A DNA stretch of 33,021 bases from Podaxis mareebaensis (taxonomy: Eukaryota; Basidiomycota; Agaricomycetes; Agaricales; Agaricaceae), in NCBI GenBank assembly GCA_018524725.1, contig JAEUWP010000546.1, positions 1 through 33,021 of the forward strand. The letters are read 5' to 3'. Made by a program: the position numbers and the translations under genes. Positions 1 through 9,177 of this stretch are shown in pieces. Below the pieces are notes generated by a model. It was given only the letters and a program-made list of their open reading frames with translations, was not told the DNA's origin and did no database searches. Every line of letters starts with the position of its first letter. Within the stretch, counting starts at the first letter, position 1.

Positions 1-942
1 CTTTCTCCGCATCAACCCCTAGCTCCATGGATCGTTCAGAACCCGCTTCCCGAGATCACACCACCCTCTAAGGGTCACGAACAGTGGATTGATCTCCACA
101 ACATTGCCACCCGTATTCAGAACCCTGAATACAACACCCCATCCAAACATTGTGACGAATACCGCATTCATTTCGCAAAACAAATGGCAACACTAGCGTT
201 GTCATACCTCCGTGAGGTATCGCCTCAAAGCATTCCCAGAATCGTAGACCCGACATCTACTCCCGAACCACTCAGTCGAGAACCTACTACTATCCCAGAA
301 CCACCTCAAGGAAGACCGTTCGACTTCACTTATCGAACCGACCCCTTTATTAACGAAGGACTCATTACTGAAGAGAAATTACCTCTTCAACAACAACCTG
401 ACATCTGCCTCTACCCCACACTCTATCATATTCTCGAGAAACTCCGACGAACTGAAAACCCGATTGCCAACGTACATGAATGGGAGCAGAAAATCATTAA
501 TCGAACTCTTCCTGTCGACAAAGTTGCTTTACTCCCAACATCATTACAACGGGCATACAAGAATGGATGCTGGAGATGCAGATCAGTCGGACATCTGGGT
601 TACCAATGTCCAAAGTATTCTTGTAGGTTCTGCAACGGAAGTGGACATTATAGTTGGAAATGCAAGAATCGCCCTCACTCACCCGTTGCACCCTCACCAC
701 GTTCCACACCTATCCGACGAATGCCTCTCACTACGATTCGAAAACATTGTTATTATACGAAGAACGGTGGAGTCTTAGGACAGCGACAACGACAGAATCC
801 ATTAATTGGACAATCAAATGTTCAATTACCTCCTCCAGTGGAAAGAAACATAAACGCTATACAAAATCCAACTACCACTTACTACTATAATGAAGAGGAA
901 CAAAAATTAGATATCAGAACTGTATTCCCTAGTAACCAGTAG
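1..942 (+). CDS. 3'-terminal ORF of LTR element X, double CCHC zinc-knuckle protein (partial, 5' end outside window)
   Basis: The frame is open from the first base to a TAG at 940-942, so the start lies upstream of the window; the first internal ATG is at 184. Two tandem knuckles lie near codons 183-214 of the visible part. The first has spacing CX2CX4HX4C, with VGH in the loop, and the second is also CX2CX4HX4C, with GHY. Upstream is a Pro/Glu-rich stretch and a helical region; downstream is a basic, Gln/Asn-rich tail. Such knuckles normally bind single-stranded nucleic acid (gag nucleocapsid or host RNA-binding proteins). Only about 30 bp separate the stop from a polypurine tract and LTR, so this is the last ORF of an LTR element, not a gag in the usual 5' position. 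It is CpG-rich and free of stops, so young. The knuckle pattern closely matches the decayed ORF at 2645-4075. No catalytic motif was seen. A host gene beside a solo LTR is the alternative. Confidence 0.7.
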   Translation, partial: LSPHQPLAPWIVQNPLPEITPPSKGHEQWIDLHNIATRIQNPEYNTPSKHCDEYRIHFAKQMATLALSYLREVSPQSIPRIVDPTSTPEPLSREPTTIPEPPQGRPFDFTYRTDPFINEGLITEEKLPLQQQPDICLYPTLYHILEKLRRTENPIANVHEWEQKIINRTLPVDKVALLPTSLQRAYKNGCWRCRSVGHLGYQCPKYSCRFCNGSGHYSWKCKNRPHSPVAPSPRSTPIRRMPLTTIRKHCYYTKNGGVLGQRQRQNPLIGQSNVQLPPPVERNINAIQNPTTTYYYNEEEQKLDIRTVFPSNQ

Positions 943-974
943 TAGGACAGTAATTGAAAATGTGGACATTTTCT

Positions 975-989
975 ATAGGAAAGGGATTG
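975..989 (+). other. Polypurine tract of element X
   Basis: A purine-rich run, AGGAAAGGGA with flanking bases, directly precedes the TG that opens the LTR at 990. This is the expected position of the plus-strand primer in an LTR retrotransposon of + orientation. Confidence 0.7.
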
Positions 990-1289
990 TGTTATGAACT
1001 TAGTAAATGTTCGCTATACATTTACTTATTATGTTTTCTTTGTATTTGTTCTTTGTTTTATCTGAAAGCTTTAGTCTTTAGTTTGTTTGCTTCATAATCT
1101 TTCTTACGCCGACTATGCTTATGTAATATCAAAGATCGTACGACTTTGATGGATTGATAAGCTTTCATACTATCTTTAGAAAAGAAGACTTCTTTGATAA
1201 AGAACTTTTTGTATTGAACTATAATTAGTAGAATCATGCTTCTATTGTTCCGAGTCAATCTCCGAGTCGAGCCTCGGTGCCTTAAGAAC

Positions 1290-1302
1290 TTCCAGAAAGT
1301 TC
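1290..1302 (+). promoter_or_regulatory. Perfect three-unit heat-shock element in the X LTR
   Basis: The sequence TTCCAGAAAGTTC fits TTCnnGAAnnTTC exactly, the binding pattern of heat-shock factor trimers. It lies about 33 bp upstream of a TATA-like box, a sensible place for an activator site in an LTR promoter. Binding is inferred from consensus only. Confidence 0.45.
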
Positions 1303-1334
1303 TAATGTAAATATATATTTAGATACACTGTTCA

Positions 1335-1343
1335 GTATATAAG
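1335..1343 (+). promoter_or_regulatory. TATA-like box of the X LTR
   Basis: GTATATAAG lies roughly in the middle of the 664-bp LTR, where the U3/R boundary is expected. If used, transcription would start near 1365-1375. Confidence 0.45.
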
Positions 1344-1662
1344 TTGTCGACACTAACAAGCAGAAACCATTGTTTCTACTTGGTTAGGTGGAGACTCAAA
1401 TATAAGTCTTTATCAACAATTAGTGATACGATCTAAGTTATCTCTATAATCTCTATCGTTCTCTAAGTTGCTTGAAGTCTTCATATTGAGGAAGTAGACG
1501 TATTGTGCGACTATAAGTAATAGTTATCTTGACGCGTTGACTCTGTCAGTGCCTAAAGGTAATCTATCTGTTAGTACACGAGAAGTCTCCTTTGATACGA
1601 TCTGCGGATACGTATCGGGCCTCTTTACGGACCGAAGCAGCCTCACTATAACATAGTGCTCA

Positions 1663-1740
1663 GAAAGGTATGATGGCTCAACTGGATAAGTGCCATGATT
1701 CTTCCAAGAGGTTCTGAGTTCAAATCCCAGTCTGACCAAC
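1663..1740 (+). repeat. tRNA-like unit 1 of a probable dimeric SINE
   Basis: The unit has a good RNA polymerase III box A (TGGCTCAACTGG) and box B (GTTCAAATCCC) about 35 bp apart, and ends TCTGACCA, which can partly pair with its 5' end GGTATGA. The anticodon arm does not fold cleanly, so a functional tRNA is unlikely. A second, related unit follows at once. This arrangement is typical of tRNA-derived SINEs with duplicated heads. Confidence 0.5.
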
Positions 1741-1751
1741 TAATTGGGGTA

Positions 1752-1818
1752 TGTTCTCTCAGATGGCTGAGTGGTGTGATACCATTCCAGTAGGTCCTGG
1801 GTTCAAGCTCTAGGCTGG
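1752..1818 (+). repeat. tRNA-like unit 2 of the probable SINE, cut by the Gypsy1 insertion
   Basis: Box A (TGGCTGAGTGG) and box B (GGTTCAAGCTC) are recognisable, and the unit resembles the preceding one across both boxes. Gypsy1 inserted just after the box-B side: the last five bases, GCTGG (1814-1818), are the target duplication repeated at 18013-18017. The body of the repeat should therefore resume at 18018. Confidence 0.5.
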
Positions 1819-2608
1819 TGTTACAAGGTTTCTTCTTTGGCTAAGTGATGCCTAAGTCAGAGCCTATCCTTGTAAAAGGGGATGAGCAGAGGTCCTAGTC
1901 CTGTACAGGTCAGTAGGAGCTGCTCTGTTTAACCTTGGGTGGCTGTTCATGTTGTCTCTAGGCAGCAAACTTTGTATAGATTGCACACTCTGTAGGACAA
2001 GACATTGACAAGAAGCCTGAGAGGGAAAATCGACTTTCAAGGGTGAAGAGTTGTAGACTTAACACACTATGATAGACTTGGACTTATTCCCAGTACCAAG
2101 AGTAGGTAACACACATTAAGATTAGACTTGGCTAATCTACATGTCCAGGCGTTGTACATATACTAAGTCCAATGACTACTTAAGGAAGTAGATCAATTGT
2201 AGCATAGTAAGCAAATAAGAAGAAGAAAGCATATAAAAGGAATTCATAAGGAATAAGAAAGAGGAGTGTATACGGCATAGGCAAGAGTCTGCATGAGTGA
2301 ACATAATTGATGCAAGCATAAATATGACAGAGGTGATGAAACTTATACCTGGTCCTAATATAGAAAAGTGTCTAGGAAAGGAAATAGTAAGTTCAGTGTT
2401 TAATCACAGATCATCATCACATGGAAAATACACTCTGTGGTAGTGGCATGCTTTGTCTACCTTCTCGCACATTTCCCAATCAAGTGTTTGTTGCAATTTG
2501 GTGGTTTCCTGCCAGAGGCTGACCATTATGTGCTTCATCAAATCCCAGTCTTTGTAAGTCTGCTCCTCAGTCTCTTTGGTGATCTCAGAGTCTGCAATAT
2601 TCGTAACA
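1819..2608 (-). repeat. Gypsy1 3' LTR
   Basis: Its termini are TGTTAC and GTAACA. It aligns without gaps to 17223-18012. My hand alignment finds about 42 differences in 790 bp, and about 35 of them fall at positions explained by CpG decay. An ORF-like stretch inside the LTR, present in both copies, is not a gene. Confidence 0.95.
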
Positions 2609-2622
2609 TGATCCCCTTTGTA
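2609..2622 (-). other. Gypsy1 polypurine tract
   Basis: On the - strand the bases next to the 3' LTR read ACAAAGGGGATCA, followed directly by TGTTAC. The AAAGGGG core is the expected plus-strand primer. Confidence 0.7.
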
Positions 2623-2644
2623 ATGTCGAGTGTCCTCACTCAAC

Positions 2645-4075
2645 TCAGTGACTTCCAGTAACATTCTCATCATTGTAAGGATATTCATACATTCCCTCTC
2701 TTGTGTTGTCTATGATGCTTTGGAGGGCACGTTTGATGGATTGAGCTGACTGTCATTGAGGGTGAATATGTTGGTCGGAGGCTCTGGGGATAATGGTGGT
2801 ATTGATGGCATGATGGGAGAGGCATGGAGGAGATCTGTCATGGCATTTATCAGTGAATCTAGGTCCTTGGATGTTGTTGGCAGTGGTGAGGCCTGCCTGA
2901 AGGAGAGTGTGACCTCTGTGGCAGCGTGAATGAATGGGCGAAGGAGATCTTGAGTCTCCCAACAATGCGGGTTGAGCTACAGAGGAGGAGGAAGTTGATA
3001 AGGGGAGAGCTGAGGGATGAGCATTCTGGGGTTGATCATTTGAGGGAGTGCTAGTTCCTCATCCACCATCCTGCTGCCCAGTAATGGCAGCATAGTTGGT
3101 GAGTCTGGCCATGGTGAGCTGGGCTCAGTTGGCGAGGATTCTGGCATAATGGAATGGGGGGCATGTTCTGATGGGATTAAGGAAACAGTACTTCTGGTAA
3201 TGGCCAGGGGCATAGTGGTGACAGAAGGGGCAATAGTATCTTGCACATTGATCCACCCTATGACCCACATTGCTACATTGATAGCAGGTGGCATGTTGGT
3301 CAGATAAGGTGAGGATAGGGCTGTCAGTGATAACAACTTCTGTATTTCCAGAAGTTCCTGCTTTGGGGTGTTGTCAATCCACATCATGAAGTTGCTTGGG
3401 TACTGAAGTGGTTCCTTGGTTCTGTCAGGGCAAGGGGTTGTGAGTAACGTTGCCAGATCTAAGTCCAATTTGTGGGTGGAGAAAAGCAGATACATCCTCT
3501 CATGCTTGCAGAATTGCATGGTGGGCACCTGAGAGGTATCACCTTTCTTGATCAAGTCCTGGCAAGTCAATAACCTGAGCAAAGCAGGTACTGACTTCAT
3601 CAGCCAGTCTATTAGCATGGAGCTGGCAATGTATTGCATTAAACCAAGTTGACCTGAAAGAGTTGAGTACTTCAGTTGATTGATTACCATGCTCAAGAGC
3701 AGTCCTTGCTTGGGAAAAGGCATCTTTGTATAGAGAGTCAAGTCATACTGTAGCAGAAAGAGCAGCATCACCTGCTTCTTGTAGGGCACAAGTCAAAAGG
3801 GTTCACCTTTGGGTGCTTTGTGCTTCATATAGTTGGAATGCCTCAGATATTTGGTGCCTGACTTCTGCAATGTCAGTGACTTGTCTTTGCTGCTCTTCAT
3901 AGCAGAGAGACTCAGGGGTAGAGGGGCAATCTTCTGGGGAGGGTGTCAGTTCATGAGTAAGAGGAGTGGATGGAATGGAGATAAGGGTCTGTGATGATGC
4001 TCAAGTGAAAGAAGTGATAGAAGTGGGAGTGGTCAGATAGTCAGTGGTTGTAGTGTTGTTGGAAGTGAGAGACAT
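2645..4075 (-). pseudogene. Gypsy1 ORF3: extra 3' ORF with two CCHC knuckles, decayed
   Basis: A single reading frame runs from an ATG at 4073-4075, just after the end of pol, to near the polypurine tract, interrupted only by stops, several of which read as CGA-to-TGA. About 475 codons. The N-terminal part is Ser/Thr/Pro-rich, followed by a helical region (near 3640-3880). Two knuckles lie at about 3170-3270: CX2CX4HX4C with VGH, then CX2CX6HX4C with GHY. The tail is Pro/Ser-rich. The knuckle block shares spacing and key residues (VGH, QC, Y-C-FC, GHY) with the ORF at 1-942, also last before its LTR. Gag, with its own single knuckle, is present at the normal place, so this is an additional gene. 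The role is unknown; nucleic-acid binding is inferred. Confidence 0.65.
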
Positions 4076-4091
4076 TCGAGTAGCTTGGGTT

Positions 4092-6477
4092 CTACTGGAG
4101 GTTATGTCACAGTTTATAAGCATCAAGGAGGGTCTTGGAATTGTGCAGGTCTGTTGAATTTTGCCAGGTTCATTCTGATTCTGGGTATCCCTTCCAATGC
4201 ACTAGAAACTCTAGTCCTCATCTTCTAGTGTGATGGTGCACCACTATGGCTTCAACTTCCCATTCTTCTTCTCCTTGGATGAGGTCAGGTGGGGGCCTTG
4301 AGAAGTGTTTGCCATAAATGTTGGTTTTGGTGACGGGGTAGAGGTATTGGACATGGAAGACATTATGTATCTTCCAGTTCTTCGGGAGAGATAGCTTGTA
4401 GGATACATTTCCACATTTCCTAACAACAGTGAATGGGCCTAGTCGATGGGCAGCGATTTTCCTTGACACAACCTGAATTGGTAGATTTCGAGTGTTGAGC
4501 CATACTTTCTGGCCAGGTTCTATCTTTGGTAACATGCATGTTTGTGTCTGTTCTGTCATAATTTTGCGTGAAGTTTCATGTGCTATTTTTGCAGCTTCTC
4601 AGATATTTATAATCCAGTTCATTCTTTCTTTGGCTGATGGGGAGTTTGTCAGTGCTAGCTTGGTTGGGAAAGCTTTGAGCAGGTGACCATACATAAGTTC
4701 AAATGGCATTTGTTGGCAGTTGGTGTGTGTTCTGGAATTGTGAGAGAATTTGACTAAAGGGAGGTGTTTGGGCCAGGTGTGGGGATTCTGAGCACAATAG
4801 GCCAATAGGTACATCTCGATTTCTTGATTGAATCATTCGGTTGATCTGTCCAATTGAGGGTGATAGGCAGTAGAGGGGGCGTGATTGATATTCAGCTTCT
4901 TGAACATAGCTTGTATCAATTTGGCCATAAATCAGGGATCCCTGTCCGAAATGATTTTATCTGGTATTCCTGTGTGAATGAACATGTGTTTGATCAAGAT
5001 GTCTGCAATTCAATCAGTAGTGGCAGTTTTGGAAGTGGGTACTATGATTATCCCCTTTGTAAGACCATGGTCCACCATGGACAATATTGCATCATATCTG
5101 TTGGATTCAGGGAGATCTGTAATGAGGTCCATGGACATCTGGGCAAAAGGCTGTGATGATTGGGGACCTGGAATTGGTTGGAGGGGGGGCTTCAAGGGTC
5201 GTCTATTGATCTTGTATTGTTGGCAAGTAGGGCATCCTTTCACATAGTTTGTGATGTAGGCATGAATGCCAGGCCAGGTGATGTATTCTTGAAGTTTCCT
5301 GAGGGTTTCAGCAACTCTGGGGTGTCCCACACCTGGTGCATCATGTACACACTGCAATAAGCACTTCTTAAGTGCAGAGTCCATGGGGAGTTGAATATGA
5401 CCTTCTTGATCCAATTCTATGGTTCTGTCCTTCCTCTTTTGGGCATCATTCACAACATCAGGGTCTATGATGTTGATTTCGTCATTTTCTCCTGAATTAG
5501 CCAATTTTGTGTTAGCATTGGTGAAGTCACTAGTTTGAAACTTCTCCAGTGGAATGGCCACTTTTGTAGTTTCAAGCTCCATGTCTTTACTTGTTGAGGT
5601 GTGATCTGGTCTTCTGGACAAAGCATCAGCAGCACAGTTTTTAGTTCTGGGAATATGGCAAATCTTGATTTTATGGGCACTGATCATGGCAGACCATCAA
5701 ATGGTTCATCTTGACAGCTTTGATGGTTTGGCCCAATGAATAATGTTGTCGTGATCTGTCCATATTGTCATTTCATGCAGTGATCCATTGATGTAATGAT
5801 GCCATTCTTGCAGGGCATGGATGATGGCTAGGAATTCCTGTTCTGACATGTGGCAATTCCATTTGGCTTGGGAGAATGGTTTGGAATAGTAGAAGCATGG
5901 GTGTAGCACACTGTTTGAATCTTTCTGAAGGAGAACTGCTCCAGAGGTGTAAGTGGATGCATCAGTTTGAATTTTGAATGGTTTTGAAGGATCAGGGGTG
6001 ATTAAAATGGGTTCTTCCAGGAACCATTGCTTTAGTTTTCTAAATGCATCATTAGCTTCTTTTGTCCATCTGAAAGGAGTGTTGGACTTCTTCAGAAGTG
6101 CATTAAGGGGTAGGGACAGGTGGGCATAGTGCTTGATGAATTTGCAATAGAAGTTGCAGAACCCAATAAATTTCTGTACATCTTGGACTGTCTTGGGTGT
6201 AGGCCAGTCTGCTATTCCCTTGAGTTTGGTTGGGTCCATTTTGACTTCATTTGGAGAGATGATGAATCCAAGGTAGGTGAGGGTCATCTTTTCGAATTCA
6301 CATTTCTCCAGTTTGAGGTAAAGATCATGCTTTTGCAAGATCTTGAATACTTCTTTTGTTGTTTTCCGCAGTTCAGCTTTGGTGGGGGTGTGGATAAGGA
6401 TGTCGTCCATGTAGACAATGACTTTGTTCTGCATGATGAGGGGGGTGAGGATGGTGTCCATCATGTTTTGGAAGGTC
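4092..6477 (-). pseudogene. pol: Gypsy1 pol, 3' part: RT palm (YMDD), RNase H, integrase, chromodomain
   Basis: One frame continues through the whole stretch. It begins inside RT after the LINE1 insertion and shows the YMDD catalytic box near 6400. RNase H follows with a TDAS motif near 5965. The integrase has an HHCC zinc domain (about 5225-5365), a first Asp in MDLITDLP, a second in SDRD near 4940 and a Glu in RSTE near 4838. A chromodomain closes the protein at about 4130-4275, with EVEAIV and LVHWKGYPE. Together these copy RNA to DNA and insert it, the chromodomain guiding integration to marked chromatin. Stops at 4932, 4833, 4599, 4218 and 4170 each sit where the family usually has arginine or a similar residue and read TGA; most are explained by CGA to TGA. 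No frameshift was seen. Confidence 0.9.
6463..6477. repeat. LINE1 target-site duplication, left copy
   Basis: ATGTTTTGGAAGGTC is repeated exactly at 13408-13422, on the far side of the LINE1 poly(A). It lies within Gypsy1 RT. Confidence 0.95.
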
Positions 6478-6567
6478 CAATCTTCCTTTTCCAGTAACCA
6501 CCACCATCGTCTCAGTGGAATAGTTATTCGTAGCTCAGAAAAAGGAATACAAACCTCTCTAGTTGTC

Positions 6568-9177
6568 ATGTCAAGCTCCAAAGGCTCTTCTGGAGTCATT
6601 GGAGGTATGATGAAGAAAGTTGGTTCAAAGATTTCTCGTCGTCGCTCAGGTGCAAGTTTAGCGCCCTCTTTCTCCCAACCTCACAAGGCATCCGAGGGAC
6701 CTTTTGCTGGAATGGAGAACACTGATAACTTCATTCGCAAGCCCCCTTCTCCATCTCCATCTCTTGGTACTAAGCACACTTTATCCACTGACACTGGGCT
6801 TGCCACTCAGCTCAAGAGAATTACCATTGCCAAACGCCATATCGACAGTGATGCTGCCTCCTCATCCCATTCTGCTGAGGAAGGCACTAACTCCCAGTTG
6901 GATGAAGGAACTTCAATGCCCAAATCCATCACTCAATCTCTTGCACCAGTTCATGAAGAGATCGACCTTTCACCTGAGATTGCTCCATCATCTCACTGGG
7001 TTTTATCACCTGCCCAAGCCATTGCATCCTCATATGGCTTTGTCCCCCCAACTCCTGGAGTAGCTTGGGGTGAATCCCAACCTTCAGACCCTCTCCCTGC
7101 CCTCCCTACCTTTACTCCCATCTCCCCCCGAGCTGACGCCCAGCCTCAAGGTGAAGACCCTGTGTCCTGCAGAATGGATTGGTCAGCAATCCAGTCAACA
7201 CTCTGTGACACCTTCAGTGACATGGACATCACTACCACATCTGATCCCAAAGTGCTTAGCCTCCTCACAGCACTTCTATCCTTTTCTTCTAGCTGGCTCT
7301 CATCATGGGCCAATAACGGGGGAGACCTCTCTACCTTCAAGGGCACCTCTGCCCTTGTTCATCTAATGCAGACCATTGCTCATTCCAAGCAACTTCAGAA
7401 CAAATCTGTTCCATACAACAATCACACTGTGCGCCTTTATGACACCATCTCCATGCAATTCCCCCCTGCTCATACTCTATCTCCCACCCCTACTCCCATG
7501 TCTACCAGTCATTGTCAAGAACGTCAGGCTGAAAAGGCACTGGCAGTGTCCTCCCCTTCCCCCAAAGACACCCTTGGGTTTCTCCAGGGCTCTTCCCTTA
7601 TTCCCACTTCTGATGCCTCTGGGATACTCCAGGGCTCAGATTCACAATTCAAAAAGGACACTGCTCGAGCAATCACCCTCTCGTGCTTACCACTTCCTGA
7701 CCCAACTAAACCAGGTGAGTCTTCATCTTCTAATGTTGATGCTGACATGCTTCCTCCCCTGCCTGTCCAATCCTCTATCCCAGCTGTTCCTGATCCATCC
7801 AGTCAGGAGAAGGCTAACCCTAACCCTAGCACCTGGTCAACAGTCACTCATCACTGGGTGCCTCATAAAACGGTAGCAGCTCCCACCCAGCATAAGCCTA
7901 TCGTGGCCCCCACCTTCCCCCTGAAGGAATCTCACCCCCCTCCCTGCCCCTCTCCCCCTTCATCCACCCCTCCTCCTATCAACAAGGCCACCAAACCTCA
8001 GTACAGGTCTGGTGTGCCATCCCCATCAACTCAGAGGTTGTCTTACTCTAAGGTGGCTTCTCAATCCCCCCTCAAAGTAGATGAGCTGCAGAAATATGCA
8101 GCTCTCCAGAACCAATTCCCTTCAACATCGCCAGTCGACATTATCAACTTCCTTTGCAATTCAGGGGACATCAAAACTCCTGCTTCCAAGCCTGCCTCGC
8201 CCTCTCCCTGCTCCTCACAACCAAAGGCCACCCAAGGCCCTTCACACAAAAATGTTGTCATCCCCTTCAACGACACATTTCATCATCTCATGATTACTTC
8301 ATTAGACCTTGTTGTCAGATGTTGTAATAATGAATTGTACCAAAAGAACCTTCCTCTTCATGTAGAGTCAGCAAAGAAGAACGAGCATACACTATGGCTC
8401 AACACTAGCACTGTTGCTTCAGAGGCTGAACTAAGTGCCATCAAAAAGGGCATCACCGACTCTAATCAGTCTGCCTTTGCCTCCCCTGACATCAGGAATG
8501 CTGTCAACCTGTCGCTTCCTATGTCAAAGTCCTTCATCAAACTGACCAACCTCCCCTATTATAGGGAGGACGGCACCCCTCACACCACTGATGATATCAA
8601 ACCTGTCATCAATGCCTCTCCCTATGCTGACATCATTAATCACCTTGTCGGTAAACCTCAATTCTGTTGCATCTCCCCACATTTGGATTCCGCCATCTTA
8701 TTCTTTGACTTGTGGGATTCACAAACTGCATCCTGTGCAAAACTTTACATTAACCACACTATTCTCTTTGAGAATAGGGTCTGCATGTTTAGAGGTGTGA
8801 CCATGAGAGTCACTAGCCCTCTTTGCAACTGCTGCTGGAGATGGGGACACACCACCCATGCATGCAAAGCCCGAAATCCAAGGTGTGCCATCTGTGGAGA
8901 CCCACACCACACTAATAACCACTGCCACAATGGGTACTGCTGTTGCGGTAAGCCTGGCCCCAACCCCCATCCTCCCACCCCTGCCAACATCATAGAATGC
9001 CTGCACGTGACTTCATTCAACTGCTTATCATGTGGCTCTAAGGAACACCACGTGAACAGCGATAAGTGTCCGTTCTTCCATCACAGATATGATAAGGAAT
9101 GGATCATAAACAAACTCAAGGAGATGAAGACTGAGAAGGCAAAGGCCGATTTCAATGCATGTGCCATTAATGTCTGA
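6568..9177 (+). CDS. LINE1 ORF1, gag-like nucleic-acid-binding protein (869 aa, frame intact)
   Basis: The start is set at the ATG at 6568: it matches the N-terminus of the LINE2 copy (both begin with a Ser/Lys-rich peptide and a GGM motif), and anything upstream of 6478 belongs to Gypsy1. The middle is long, low-complexity and Pro/Ser-rich, and includes a duplicated LQGS motif. A conserved C-terminal region follows, with three knuckles at about residues 753, 773 and 819: CX2CX4HX4C, CX2CX4HX4C and CX2CX4HX6C. Such ORF1 proteins bind element RNA and form the ribonucleoprotein. It overlaps ORF2 by 8 bases. It is surprising that this ORF is unbroken while ORF2 has six stops; missense decay is probably heavy all the same. 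Confidence 0.85.
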   Translation: MSSSKGSSGVIGGMMKKVGSKISRRRSGASLAPSFSQPHKASEGPFAGMENTDNFIRKPPSPSPSLGTKHTLSTDTGLATQLKRITIAKRHIDSDAASSSHSAEEGTNSQLDEGTSMPKSITQSLAPVHEEIDLSPEIAPSSHWVLSPAQAIASSYGFVPPTPGVAWGESQPSDPLPALPTFTPISPRADAQPQGEDPVSCRMDWSAIQSTLCDTFSDMDITTTSDPKVLSLLTALLSFSSSWLSSWANNGGDLSTFKGTSALVHLMQTIAHSKQLQNKSVPYNNHTVRLYDTISMQFPPAHTLSPTPTPMSTSHCQERQAEKALAVSSPSPKDTLGFLQGSSLIPTSDASGILQGSDSQFKKDTARAITLSCLPLPDPTKPGESSSSNVDADMLPPLPVQSSIPAVPDPSSQEKANPNPSTWSTVTHHWVPHKTVAAPTQHKPIVAPTFPLKESHPPPCPSPPSSTPPPINKATKPQYRSGVPSPSTQRLSYSKVASQSPLKVDELQKYAALQNQFPSTSPVDIINFLCNSGDIKTPASKPASPSPCSSQPKATQGPSHKNVVIPFNDTFHHLMITSLDLVVRCCNNELYQKNLPLHVESAKKNEHTLWLNTSTVASEAELSAIKKGITDSNQSAFASPDIRNAVNLSLPMSKSFIKLTNLPYYREDGTPHTTDDIKPVINASPYADIINHLVGKPQFCCISPHLDSAILFFDLWDSQTASCAKLYINHTILFENRVCMFRGVTMRVTSPLCNCCWRWGHTTHACKARNPRCAICGDPHHTNNHCHNGYCCCGKPGPNPHPPTPANIIECLHVTSFNCLSCGSKEHHVNSDKCPFFHHRYDKEWIINKLKEMKTEKAKADFNACAINV

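Larger units (their letters stand above)
990..1653 (+). repeat. 3' LTR of element X (664 bp)
   Basis: It starts TGTTAT and ends ATAACA, the short inverted termini of an LTR. It follows a polypurine tract, and an inverted copy of its last 178 bp stands at 32844-33021 and begins exactly at the matching terminus. It holds a TATA-like box (GTATATAAG, 1335-1343) and an upstream heat-shock-like element (1290-1302). The only differences from the inverted copy are three CpG transitions, so both copies are recent. The 5' LTR of this element would lie to the left of the window. Confidence 0.75.

Noticed and set aside
1663..1818. Two functional tRNA genes
   Set aside because: A and B boxes are good, but the anticodon and acceptor stems do not fold cleanly, and the second is interrupted by Gypsy1.
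2437..2661. Hydrophobic + strand ORF, with a near-identical one at 17841-18182
   Set aside because: Both lie largely inside the Gypsy1 LTRs and simply duplicate each other; an LTR is not expected to code here.
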